Assembly (NCBI GenBank): GCA_946811695.1 | Contig: OX328126.1 | Coordinates: forward strand, 81,583,214-81,647,213 | DNA length: 64,000 nucleotides | Direction: 5' to 3' | Origin: Gonocerus acuteangulatus | Taxonomy: Eukaryota; Arthropoda; Insecta; Hemiptera; Coreidae | Shown: piece after piece, positions 9,763-20,264 of the stretch | Position numbering within the stretch: position 1 is the first letter of the stretch | Layout: every line of letters starts with the position of its first letter | The notes under the pieces: generated by a model | Seen by the model: only the letters and a program-made list of their open reading frames with translations | Told to the model about the DNA's origin: nothing | Databases searched by the model: none | Made by a program: the position numbers and the translations under genes

Positions 9763-12051
9763 TTAACTTCTTACCAAAACCTAACCCTACTAAATTGGAA
9801 CGCCGCGGGACTAACGAACCGCGTAAACTTGCTGACTGACTTCCTAAATAGACATGTTGTGCACGTAGCCTGTATTACTGAGACGCACCTAACTGAAACA
9901 GACAGTCTACGAATTCCTGGTTATTTTGTGTACAGGACTGACCAGGAGACCAGACGGGGTGGAGTCGCTATACTTGTACAGAGACGACTGATACATACTG
10001 AACTCTACTTACCAACACTACAAAACTTACAGGTCGTCGGCATTACGCTAACATTAAACAATAACTCAAACATCAATATTCTGGCAGCATATCATCGACC
10101 TGGAATACGCCTCATTGAATCCGACTTTGAGTGCATTTTTTCTGGAGCTCCGACTGTTTTGCTCGGAGATATAAACAGTAAAAACCCTCTCTGGGGCTGT
10201 AGAACACTGAACTCTAATGGAACACGACTTGAACACATATCTACGAACTTAGGACTGCACATATCAGCACCTGACGAACCAACACACTACCCAACACAGG
10301 ACAGATATCATCCCGACATACTAGACATTGCTATACTTCACAGCATACGCTACCCACTTTATCATGACACACTCACAGACTTGGATTCCAACCATTTACC
10401 AGTTATTTGTACATTTCACGATTCACCTCGATTTTCACCAAATCTCCCCAAGCTTATTAACGGACGCGTGGACTGGGAACTCTTCACACAAGCTATGCAT
10501 ATTCTGGATGTGCCATACATATACGAAAGTACAGAAGACATTGATATATCCTCCTCGACTCTCACAGAAGACATACGCACATCAATAAAACACTCAACAC
10601 TACAGCCCCAGACTAGGTTACATACTTCTAACGGTTCTAAGACTCCGGCCTATATTCTACAGCTTATCCACGACAAGAATATCATTAGGAAAAGGTGGCA
10701 GAGATATAGAGATCCCATAGATAAGACACGAGTAAACAGATTGGGCCGTAGAATTAGGTTTCTTCTAGAATCAGAAAAAATTAAGTCCTACAAAGCCTAT
10801 GTTTCTGATCTCGACCCAGGTGACAATAGTCTTTGGAGAGAAACTAGGAGAATCCTTGGTAAAATTCCTGCATTCCCTACCCTGAAAACAGACCAACGGA
10901 CAGCGACTACTGACGAAGAGAAATGCGATATTTTCGCCACCCACTTACAGACTATTGCAACACCACTAGACAGAGACGACCCAGAGACCGATAGTACAGT
11001 GGACGATTTTTTAAGAGAACCTGTGACAGCAGACGGTGGACTTACTGACTACATAACTCCACAGGAGCTCAAGGGGCATATCAGGAAACTGAAGAACCGA
11101 AAAGCACAAGGGGAGGATCAGATTCCGAATTTTATTCTAAAAAAGCTGCCCAGGAAGACGATCGCCTACTTGGTCGGAATCTTCAACGCCTGCTTGAGGT
11201 TGGGATACTTTCCAAAGGCATGGAAGAATGCGATCGTGCTAATGTTCCACAAGGACGGGAAGCCTAAGCATAGTCCTGCCAGTTATCGCCCTACATACAT
11301 AAGCCTATTATGTACTCTTAGCAAACTGCTGGAAAAATGCTTAGAGAAAAGGCTGCGGCAACATCTTGAAGAGACCTGCACCATCCCATCTCATCAATTT
11401 GGCTTCAGACACCATCACTCTGCTACACACCAAGCACAGAGAGTTGCAGAGGCAATAGTTAAAGGGTTTGAAGCCAAAGAATACACAGCTGGCTTGTTCT
11501 TAGACTTGAAGGGGGCCTTCGACTCTGTTTGGCACCAGGGTTTATTACATAAACTGAAGAAAACATCGCCACCAGCCAATCTTCTCTCTTCCATAAAGTC
11601 TTTTCTAGAAGACCGAACATGCCAAATCCGTGTCGGGACCACCCTCAGCCACTAGATCACATTGGAAGCTGGAGTACCACAAGGAGCTATATTGAGTCCC
11701 CTTCTCTACCTTCTCTACGTCTCCGACATGCCTGAGGAAGATTCCTTCGCTCAACTCGCAACATTTGCCGACGACACTCTCGTCTTATCCAGTCACAGAA
11801 GTCTGAATACGATGGTTCACAATCTGCAAGCATCGGCGAACTCGTTGACCCACTGGTTTAGGAAATGGCGACTGGCCCTTAATTCTACCAAGACTGAGGC
11901 CAAAGTATTTTCACTTCGGAGGTTCTCAAACGAAGAAATTCCAGAAATCCGATTGGATGGACTCCCAGTTCCTTGGAGCCCGAAGGACCAGGGTCCTTCA
12001 CCTACAGCCCGACGCCTCAAGCCGAGGCTGTCCCAAGACATTTTATTTTAA
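9763..12051 (+). pseudogene. Jockey LINE ORF2: APE endonuclease and reverse transcriptase
   Basis: The frame begins without an ATG just after ORF1; the recognisable endonuclease starts at NWNAAGL (about 9796). Endonuclease motifs include ITETHL, LLGDINSKNPLWG and DLDSNHLP. RT motifs: QFGFRHHHSATH, FLDLKGAFDSVWH, then an in-frame TAG at 11653-11655, AGVPQGAILSPLLY and the catalytic box FADDTLVL. After VPWSPKDQ (about 11990) the protein jumps to a C-terminal tail, PTARRLKPRLSQDILF, like the end of ORF2 in the second LINE of this window (QRRLKRHWPRDLLQ). Roughly 160 residues of thumb and C-terminal domain are therefore missing. Two lesions visible: one nonsense codon and one in-frame deletion. 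Confidence 0.88.
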
Positions 12052-12072
12052 TTCTTTTTTTATATATATATA

Positions 12073-13541
12073 CTAGCTGAATACCCGTGCTTCACCACGG
12101 CCGATAAGTATTTTTTATACTGAGTTAAATAAGATATGTTCAAAATTAACGCTACTACATAATTTTGTACAGCTTATTATTGCACGGGCTTTAAAGTTAC
12201 CCAGGAAACACCATGTGGAGGTACCCGTGCTTGTTTCCGTTGGAGAGTAAAAAAAAAAAAAAAAAAAAATACAACAACCGCTTAAAAAGTTAGGTAGAGA
12301 CAAATACACGTTGAAAAGGAAAAGCATAAAACTAATAAATTTGAAGTTTTAAGCATTTATCTCTTCGACATCGCCCCACCGAACATTACCACAGAATCTT
12401 ATTTTATTTATTTATTTAAATTTTAACGTCCATTTATTATTAACAATGAATTTTAGGACGGGTTATCTATAGGTTACCACCCTTTTCTAGCCAGGAGAGG
12501 GGTGACGCCTTTTCTTTGTTCTAAAGAAAAGCCACCATCCCTACTGGGAATCGAACACACGACCTTTGGCACGGAGTGTTTAGTGCTCACGCCTTAACCC
12601 TCACGGCCACCGGGTCTCCACGGAATCTTATTGTAGAGAATTTAGTTACCTTTCGAATAGCCGCCTTCCACTTACTTACTTCGAGTTCCCAACCGTTTTC
12701 GAGATATTTTAGAAAATATACTGAGATCCGAAAACTTTGTATCGCCATTCATACATTTTTTTCCATATATGTACTTTGTTTCTGAATACCCAAACAGAAA
12801 ATTAGTTTTGAAAAGTATTTCTCTGGTAAATGGCTACAGAACTCGCTTAAAAAATGGTTTCATTCGTTTTCCTACGTTAAAGAATCTTTCGCACAAATTT
12901 CGCTCCAAAAACCATGTTCCAGTAAACGGATTCAACTGGTTAATGAACTTGACCTTTTAAATGAAAAGAAAGATTTTTGTACCAAATGTTATCAAAATCG
13001 AACTATTTTTGAGCCGAGTAACTTCTTAATAATTCACCCCCCCCCCCTAAAAGAACTTAAACATTTGAATATAAAAAAAAAACTTTCTTAGCGAGTGTTT
13101 ATATTATAAACGGATTGTCCTTGCAAAATTTCCAATTTTTGTGTCAAGTGGTTCGGGATATTATTACCTCGGTTGGACCAGGGCGTAAACTCCATGAGGG
13201 AAAAAATCACTGTTTATTTCTAGTAATTCAAGGACTTCCATCATGGTTTAAATTAACCTCAATTAAAAATAATACTATGAAATAGATACAATACGGTAAC
13301 AGCTGTTCTTTATCATCCTAGCAACGCATGATACCTAGGCTTGCCTGCTCTAACCAACTAAAACTTTAAACCCCTCTAAAAATACTTAAAAATTCGCATA
13401 TCAAAAAATCCTTTCTTAGCGAGTGCCTACGTTATATAGGGAGTGTCCATGCAAAATTTCAAAATTTTCTGTCGAGCGGTTTGGGCTGGGGGATGATAGA
13501 TGAGTGAGTGAGTGAGTGGTATTTGACAAATATATAGTAGA
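12073..13541 (-). mobile_element. Non-autonomous Helitron
   Basis: On the minus strand the 5' end is TCTACTATATATTTG (from 13541) preceded by A. The 3' end (at 12073) is CTAG followed by T, with hairpin CCGTGGTGAAGCACGG about ten bases upstream. This is the canonical Helitron signature: TC start, hairpin, CTAG end, insertion between A and T, no target duplication. It carries a SINE (12404-12622), a family A-like segment (about 12330-13010), an A-run at 12249 and a GAGT tetranucleotide run near the 5' end. No Rep/helicase frame. Confidence 0.8.
12404..12622 (-). mobile_element. tRNA-derived SINE with 10-bp target duplication
   Basis: Second copy of the 1938-2145 SINE. On the minus strand the tRNA-like head contains an A-box-like GGCCGTGAGGGTTAAGGCG and B box GTTCGATTCC, near tRNA-Ser/Leu. 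It is flanked by direct repeats GAATCTTATT at 12394-12403 and 12623-12632, and the interrupted host repeat (a family A segment) reads through when the SINE is removed. Confidence 0.88.
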
Positions 13542-13574
13542 TTTTTTTTTTTGTTTTTGTAAATAACTATTTCT

Positions 13575-14601
13575 TTATTTTCCATTTGTGTAAAAAACTA
13601 CTTGTTTTGGTCCAAAATAAAAATGATATTTGTTTGTTTGTATTTTTAAAGGCTGTATCCACTCAGAAACAGCTGTTTTGATATTATCTAGTTTGTTCAC
13701 TTTAACTGAGCCTGCATATAATGTATCGATTGACCATTTATTACCTTCTATTCCTGTAACCTCCGATTGATCAGGCACATTGTTATTGTATTTCTCAACC
13801 ACTGTTATCTTCTTACTTCTACAAGCCCTTGCATAGTGGTTGAATTTCTGACATGCCTTGCATCGCTGTCCATAAGCAGGACATGCCCGTGGCGGATGAA
13901 TCCCAAGACAATTGCTTGTTTTGTTGCCTGTATAGCAGTTGCTACATGCCTGTATAGCAGTTGCTACATGTTTTGTTTGGTTTTCTCAATCCATCAATTT
14001 CTAATTTATTTTCCATTACTAAAGAATTACCAACTACAGCTGTGTTTATTTTACAGCTGTTCATAACCTGTACTTGCTTCATAGTTAATTCTTCTATTTG
14101 GCATATGTTAATGCATGTGGATAAATCTAAATTTCTGCTACTCAGTAACTTTTGCCTTAACCTATCATCACATGTTCCTGTGATGATTCTATCTCTAATC
14201 AAGGAGTCATGGAGATTACCAAAGCTGCAAAGCATTGCTCTGCTTCTCAGTTCAATTAAGAAATCATTAAACGACTGGTTTTCTGATTGCTCATAGGAAA
14301 ATAATTTATATCTATTGAATGTTTCATTATTAAAGGGGTTAAAATGATCATTAAATTTATTGAGTATTATTTTCACTGTTAATTTGTCATCTTTTTCCTT
14401 AAAATTAAAAGTGTTATAAATTTTAAGTCCATATTCACCTAAAGTACTTAGAAAGACTGCTCTCTGCTTTGCTATGGGTGCCTCAGATAAATCTGAAGCT
14501 TCCATGAAGAGAATGAACTGCTGCTCCCAGTTTCTCCATGCTACAGCTAAATCCGCTCCTGGGATGAATGCTGATGGTGCTCTTATACAGTTTGTAAACA
14601 T
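13575..14601 (-). pseudogene. gag: Mag-like gag
   Basis: ATG at 14601, only 19 bases inside the primer-binding-site edge of the 5' LTR; a longer upstream reading would start inside the LTR. The capsid-like region includes AWRNWEQQFILFMEASDL, and the nucleocapsid region ends with a C-X2-C-X4-H-X4-C knuckle (CKACQKFNHYARAC, about 13821-13862). A 22-bp direct duplication, 13927-13948 and 13949-13970, shifts the frame and creates a stop at about 13942. The older frame resumes and runs to 13575, short of a recognisable protease. Structural protein of the virus-like particle when intact; not functional here. Confidence 0.82.
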
Positions 14602-14602
14602 T

Positions 14603-14620
14603 TTAAAACCGCTGCCACCA
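14603..14620 (-). other. Primer-binding site next to the 5' LTR
   Basis: Minus-strand TGGTGGCAGCGGTTTTAA begins exactly at the LTR edge with TGG, complementary to a tRNA 3' CCA. The priming tRNA is not determined. Confidence 0.7.
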
Positions 14621-14721
14621 TGTATAATAATAAGAACAACCTCACTGCTTGAGATGTGTTTGTTAACTAACTTAACAAGGCTATCTGTAATTAGAACAGC
14701 TGGCATATAACATATGTAACA
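14621..14721 (-). repeat. 5' LTR of the Mag-like element
   Basis: Identical to 2578-2678 over 101 bp, followed by target duplication AACAT at 14722-14726. Mag-type LTRs are known to be this short. Confidence 0.92.
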
Positions 14722-15621
14722 AACATCACCTGCAGGAAGTTCTAAATTTTCAGATTCACCTTTTAATTGTCAATAACTTCATCATGGAGGCCACTCAAAG
14801 CAGTAACTGCTTAAATTTCGGGAGGGGCTGCAGCCCCCCTTATATACGCCCATGTTGTGTGAGTTAATGTTATCGTACACTCCATTGCCCTAGGAGATTG
14901 ATATTGTTTTTTTTTGTATATTATCATAATTAGTGTAAGAAATATAATTTTAAATATATATTAGTTATTATTAAGTGCAATGATTCAAAGAAATGGATGT
15001 TTTTTTTATTTTTATAATACATCATCGTTTCAGCGCTCTATTCTTCTTACAGCCAATGACCACATCCTCACAAACTTAAAATAAGACAGTTATTTTTTAT
15101 TCCAGTACTAAAATAATCACTAAAAATAATTAATATGGCAAAACAAAGTTTGCCGGGTCATTATTTAATTACCGCCTTACGCGATAATTAAATATAAACT
15201 TGAAGAAAGATGCATATACATATTATTCTGTTGCTGGCTTGCACTCTACTTATCTTCAATGATCTGATATGTAAATATTTTAGAGGTTATTATTATTGAT
15301 AATTTATCTTTAAGCCACGTGGATGAGGCCTGCGGTTTTCCTGCTTAATGCCTGCGTTAGGTAGAGATTGGCCGTGGGTGTGATGACGTTCACACATCCT
15401 ACCTCTGTACAAGATGGCTTTAGATCACTTCTATACTCGCCAGAAAAGGTTGGATCACGACATTAGGGGTTTAAAGCGATAGAATGCCTGGTGGGCAGTT
15501 GACGTTTCTCAGTTATGTGTTCGCTGAGGTATTTTCTGCTGCACCAAAAATGTTGGGAAATTGGTAACCTATACATAGCACGGCGCTAATGGCGTAGATG
15601 CAGTTGCTTCTTAAGATAAAA

Positions 15622-18193
15622 AAGTCCGACTCGCAGGAACTGCATCATCTTAGCGCGGTTCCGTTCATATCCCTAGTGTCATTTGAAAAGCTTAGAAAAG
15701 AAATAAACTTTTTTTTTTAATATATCTCGTGAAAATTGTTGAAATCCTCTCGAACATCTCGAATAAAAGTGATGTTAAGGCGTCAGGGACACCGACAGTA
15801 GTTAACTTATACACAGAAGCGGAAATTACACAATCCGGCTCTAATTCTAAAGCAAAGCTCTATAAATCACTACAAAATATGCCTAATAAAGCCTTTCTAG
15901 TGGATACAGAAGGATCAAGAAGAAGTACAAGAAAGATTGAGTAGAATAACATGCCTAATATAGCCTATATAGAATAATATGCCGAATAAAGCCTATCTAG
16001 TAGATACAGAAGGACAAATAACAAGTCTTGACGAATAACAAGTCAAGATATAGAATAATATACCTAATTAAGTCTAAGGAGTAGATACAAATGGACCAAA
16101 AAAAAAGTCTTGAGAAAGCTTGTTTTTTTTTCTAATTAAATACTTTTGATCAATATTTAGTATAGAACCTGCGTTGAAAACTATTGATTGCTAATTGATG
16201 AATTGGGTTACAACTAAGTAATCTTTATGAATATTTAGTATATAACCTATGTATGGAACTGTGTTATTTCCAGAACTTGTATTGTAGAATAGAACTTGTA
16301 TGAAATTTAATCAGCATTCTTTTGTTATAGAATAGTCATGTTGCTAGGACGCAGGGTTTCCGAGATATTAGTGAACACCGGAAAAATGGGACCTTCTAAA
16401 CCCCCCCCCTCCTCCCCGGCTCAAAGGTTAAGGGTAAGGACTTTTGATATGTTCACCTCCTATCCAGCCCATACAAAGTTACGAAGTCAAAAATTGTGTT
16501 CCAAACATTTCTACCTATAGCTGTTTTCAAGCATTCGTTGCCTGGACTGCGTAGCTAGGCTTTGTATTTGTGTCGGCAGATACCTGGGGTATATTTACAA
16601 CTCTTGAGGATTTTTTGGATTTAGGACTTAATATACATATGTAGACTAAATCATAGCAAGAAGTCTACCTCCGTCGTCGGTTCTTCACTATGTAGACTCG
16701 CTAATGTTACCCAATCTTAGATACATCGTAATTAAAATCCACAGCAAAAACACGACATTTCATCAGAATCCCCTGCTTAATAAAACCTATATAGAATAAT
16801 ATGCCAAATAAAGCCTATCTGGCTGAAAAATAGAGGAAAAACGCCGTTCGTAGTGGTAGAAAATCTTACAAGGCATTTCGCTCAGAAATCTCCGAAATAT
16901 TCTTACTAATTTTACGTATCCTGTTTTATAATCAAATAGATTTATATTCTATAATCAATAAGAAAAACCTACTAACAATAAAAAACTATGGGTAACAGAT
17001 GAAAATAGGGAATACCAAGAACAATTCTAAAGAACGAAATCAACACCAGTACTGTAATCTAGATATTCATAAGGCATCTTCGAATTCTAACAAAGAAAAT
17101 ATTGCTTCTAATTATACGTATCCTGTTTACTGACAAATACATTTGACTGCTATAAGAAATTACAAAAATAACGAGCAGTGAAAAAAAAACTGCGGGAAAC
17201 ACACAAATAGATCCGTTTAAATAAACGAAACTAACTAACTAAGTTTTAAGCACTTATTTCTCGTAATGTGACGACCCCATCAAACATTTCTTCGAAACAT
17301 TTTTCGACGATTTCCTAACCCTTTTCGAGGGGTTATAGGTAAAAAACGATATATAGGTTATATCAACAGAGTTTTTAAATATATGCAAAGACCTGTTGAT
17401 CAATAAAATTAAAATAAAAAATAGAGTCATTTTTCCTATCCTATTTTACAAACAAATACATTTTCCTAACATAAGAAATTAAAAAAATAAAAAACCAAGG
17501 GAAAGAGACAAAAATTACAAAAAGAACGACAAAAACCCGTTCATAAGAACAAAACAGACGTATTTGAAGTTTTAAGCACTTATTTCTCCGATTGACATAA
17601 CCTAATCAAAAATAGTTTTAGAATAATTTTTGTAGAGAATTTAGTAAGCTTTCAAATAGTTTCTATCCACTTATTCCCACGGTGTTCGAGAGTTATTATC
17701 CAACGGTGTTCGAGATATTAATGAAAGTATACGAAGTTCCCAAAACTTTTCATGTGTGTTCATAAAATATTTTATCCTAACCCTTCCTTTACTCCAAACG
17801 TAACGAAACTTTCAACATATTAGTTTTAATGAAATTAGAACATGCAGATAATGTTTCAACTGAATCCCGTGATTCTAAGTACCCAAACCAAAAACGATAT
17901 TTAAAAACTATTTTCCCAATTTTCTCGAAAACGGTTAAAGCTATCGCCTTGAAAATGGTTTCATTCGTTTTCCTAGCCCAAGAAGCCTATAATAAGAGTA
18001 CTTACAAGCTTATGAACTCAAAAACGTAAGCGTTACGATTTTTTTCTGCGCGAATTTCGCCCCAAACGCCATCTTCCAGTGGGCGGATTTTGCTGGTTAA
18101 CGAACTTGACCTTTCAAATTGGGCGACTGATTTTTGTACCAAATTTCATCAAAATCGGACCATCAGGGAAGCCAGAAATGAGCGAACAGAAAA

Positions 18194-18286
<93 letters not shown>

Positions 18287-18424
18287 CAAATTTGAACCAC
18301 CGTTATTTTCGGTCTCTAGGGGTTCTGAAACGCGAAATTTTCTTGTCGGCACTTCCGGATTGTTTCATTGTATCAACCTCATAAGCGGGGTTCCGCCCTA
18401 TGGGGGTGGGAGGAACCGCGCTAA
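15622..18424 (+). mobile_element. Family A hairpin-ended element with defined insertion site
   Basis: Starts AAGTCCGACTCGCAGGAACT, followed by the subterminal TTAGCGCGGTTCC. It ends with a hairpin (about 18385-18418) and GGAACCGCGCTAA, the inverse of that subterminal motif. The mirror arm of the palindrome keeps the unoccupied site, GAT followed by seven A and then TAAAACG, so the ends can be set without target duplication. The interior differs from other family A copies. It has a degenerate ~50-bp repeat with ATAGAATAATATGCC (about 15880-16060 and 16785-16830), the shared 3' half from 17200, and a TA microsatellite near the 3' end. A 71-codon frame at 15729-15944 with GTG start has no recognisable domain. 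Confidence 0.7.
18199..18288. repeat. TA microsatellite near 3' end of family A element
   Basis: TA dinucleotides with rare TG/CA interruptions, just 5' of the family A 3' segment CAAATTTGAACCACCG. Confidence 0.95.
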
Positions 18425-18606
18425 AAATAAAACGTTACGCAAAATCTGCATGCCTAAGCAAATTGCTTAGAAGGTGATATTACATTAAAAAAAAGTCGTA
18501 GGAACTGCGTCATCTTAGCGCGGTTCCCGAGTGCCATTAGTAAAGGAATAATACCTAATTTCATTAAAATCTGTCCATTTTTTAGTCAACTAGAGAACGA
18601 ACAGAA

Positions 18607-19659
18607 CAGAGATGGGCATAATTTTATTTATAAATAAAAATACGAATTTATTCGTGCTTCATATATTTGTAAATACGAATATAAATAAATTCGTATTCAT
18701 AAGTGTGAATACGAATTTATTTGTATTCAAATATATTAAATATAAAAATACCAATAAAATTTTATTCGCATATTTTCCTGAGAATACAAATAAATTCACA
18801 GAAAAAATTGTAAATATTTTCAAAAAATGTGAATATTCACAAAAAATCAAGTGATTACAAAAATATTCACATTAAAATATATGAATAAAAATTTATTCAC
18901 ATTATAATTTGTGAATAAATATTTATTCACAAAAAAATTATGAATTTTATCGAGATGATATTACGAAAGTTATTTTAAGGTGATTTGTTTTTTAATTTTG
19001 AAGAATCTCGGCCAGACCTGGTGGAATTAGGAAGGATATATAAGGTGGTATTGGGAAGGATTGGGTAGGCTACTTTTCACATCCATCCTAAAAAGAGAAT
19101 ATCTTTTGTTGGATTAATTCCCAAAAAACGCAATTCACCAAATGGCTGTTGTTACTTTACTTTTTCAAATGTTGTTGTATAAATGTGTATGTATGAGCTA
19201 TTTAATAATTTCAACAATGTACTGGCTATTATCGGAAAATAAGTCAGTCAAATTGTAGGGTAATTTAAAATTTCTCCTGAGTCTACACTCTGTCAGTAAG
19301 TGCTTTATCGTTAGGTGAGTATCTACAATATTCTTCATAATACCACCTTCAATCACCTAGACGTTAAGCGACACAAAAGAAAAAAAATCACCTTAAAATA
19401 ACTTGAGTAGTATCATCTTATCGTTAATTCCAAAATAATCATAATTTATTTGCGAATTTTTTTGTGAATAACTTTTTATCCACAAATTATAATGTGAAAA
19501 AAAAAAATTTATTCATATATTTTAATGTGAATTTTTTTGTAATCACTTGATTTTTTGGGAATATTCACATTTTTTGTGAATATTTACAATTTTTTCTGTG
19601 AATTTATTTGTATTTTTATATTTAATATACGTGAATACAAATTAATTCGTATTCACGGC
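18607..19659. mobile_element. hAT-like MITE, truncated copy in the left palindrome arm
   Basis: Begins CAGAGATGGGCATAATTTTA and carries the same interior as the complete copy at 20171-21316. It loses its last ~100 bases where the palindrome spacer starts. The flank GAACAGAA is the inverse of the target duplication seen in the complete copy. Confidence 0.75.
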
Positions 19660-20264
19660 ATATTATTTGAATCTATATGTAATCAATGCATCTAAGTCCA
19701 AGGCATAAAATATATACAGAAATCATTTATTTATTTATTTTTCTTCCTTTATTTTATTTTATTACTATTTTTTTTATATTATTTTTTTCCCAAGCTATAT
19801 TTCTGTATATGATTTTGATTTTTTGAGAAACTTTAGAACTTTGTCCACCATAGAGGGGTACACTCCAAGTACTTCATAGGTATCTTTTGGCATTTCATTC
19901 TTTTCTAGGGCGTCTTCGTATAACCTGCATGGACAAGGGAGTCCCAGATCTTTACCTGTCGGAGGACAGTTTGCTGGGTTTATTGCACTCCATTAGTCAA
20001 GAAGTATTCTAGGAGAACTGACAGCTATTTTACCGAGGCCCCATTTTTTTTACGATTTTGAATGCATTTGGAGTTAAGGAAGTATTCGAAAAAGGAAGTT
20101 TTATTTTTTCTCCTTGCTGAGTCGAAACCATCACCTCAACGGATATCCATCTCATTTAGTATTTCTGTTCCAGAGATGGGCATCATTTTATTTATAAATA
20201 AAAATACGAATTTATTCGTAATTCATATATTTGTAAATACGAATATAAATAAATTCGTATTCAC
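19660..20264. other. Palindrome spacer
   Basis: Asymmetric 605 bp between the arms. Holds T-rich low-complexity sequence, a fragment with TTATTGCACTCCATTAGTCAAG resembling 56411-56430, a family A-like scrap (TTTGGAGTTAAGGAAGTATT) and the start of the complete hAT-like MITE at 20171. No gene seen. Confidence 0.7.

Larger units (their letters stand above)
7091..9840. repeat. Second copy of the 2.75-kb tandem duplication
   Basis: Same sequence as 4332-7081. At 9841 it continues into the rest of the LINE ORF2, so this copy keeps the original right-hand context and copy 1 keeps the original left-hand context. Confidence 0.93.
8350..12072 (+). mobile_element. Jockey LINE (main copy), internally deleted
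   Basis: 5' region, ORF1 (8639-9761) and ORF2 (to 12051) on the plus strand, ending in an A/T-rich tail (TTTTAATTCTTTTTTTATAT) that runs into the Helitron at 12073. The 5' edge lies within the duplicated unit near 8340-8370. The Jockey assignment rests on an APE endonuclease, an FADD reverse transcriptase and three CCHC knuckles in ORF1. Confidence 0.85.
2578..14721 (-). mobile_element. Mag-like Ty3/Gypsy LTR retrotransposon, nested and decayed
   Basis: Bounded by 101-bp LTRs (2578-2678 and 14621-14721) that are identical, begin TGT and end ACA on both strands, and are flanked by the same 5-bp target duplication AACAT (2573-2577 and 14722-14726). A primer-binding site adjoins the right LTR and a purine tract adjoins the left one, so transcription would run on the minus strand. 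Gag lies at 13575-14601 and pol at 2742-5570. Without the nested Helitron and LINE the element would be roughly 4.2 kb, in the usual range of Mag elements, which also have very short LTRs. Decay signs: a 22-bp internal duplication in gag, two adjacent stop codons in pol, and nested insertions. Confidence 0.9.
14813..19659. repeat. Left arm of a large palindrome (interrupted)
   Basis: 14813-15621 and 18425-19659 together (about 2.04 kb) are the reverse complement of 20265-22302 with scattered substitutions. The piece 15622-18424 is an insertion absent from the right arm. No coding sequence was recognised. The outer edge lies inside a hAT-like MITE end (14813-14854). Confidence 0.9.

Noticed and set aside
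18079..18470. Open frames with long Ile-Tyr runs (also at 23134, 27001, 40075, 46118, 46802-47248, 55102)
   Set aside because: They are translations of TA microsatellites.
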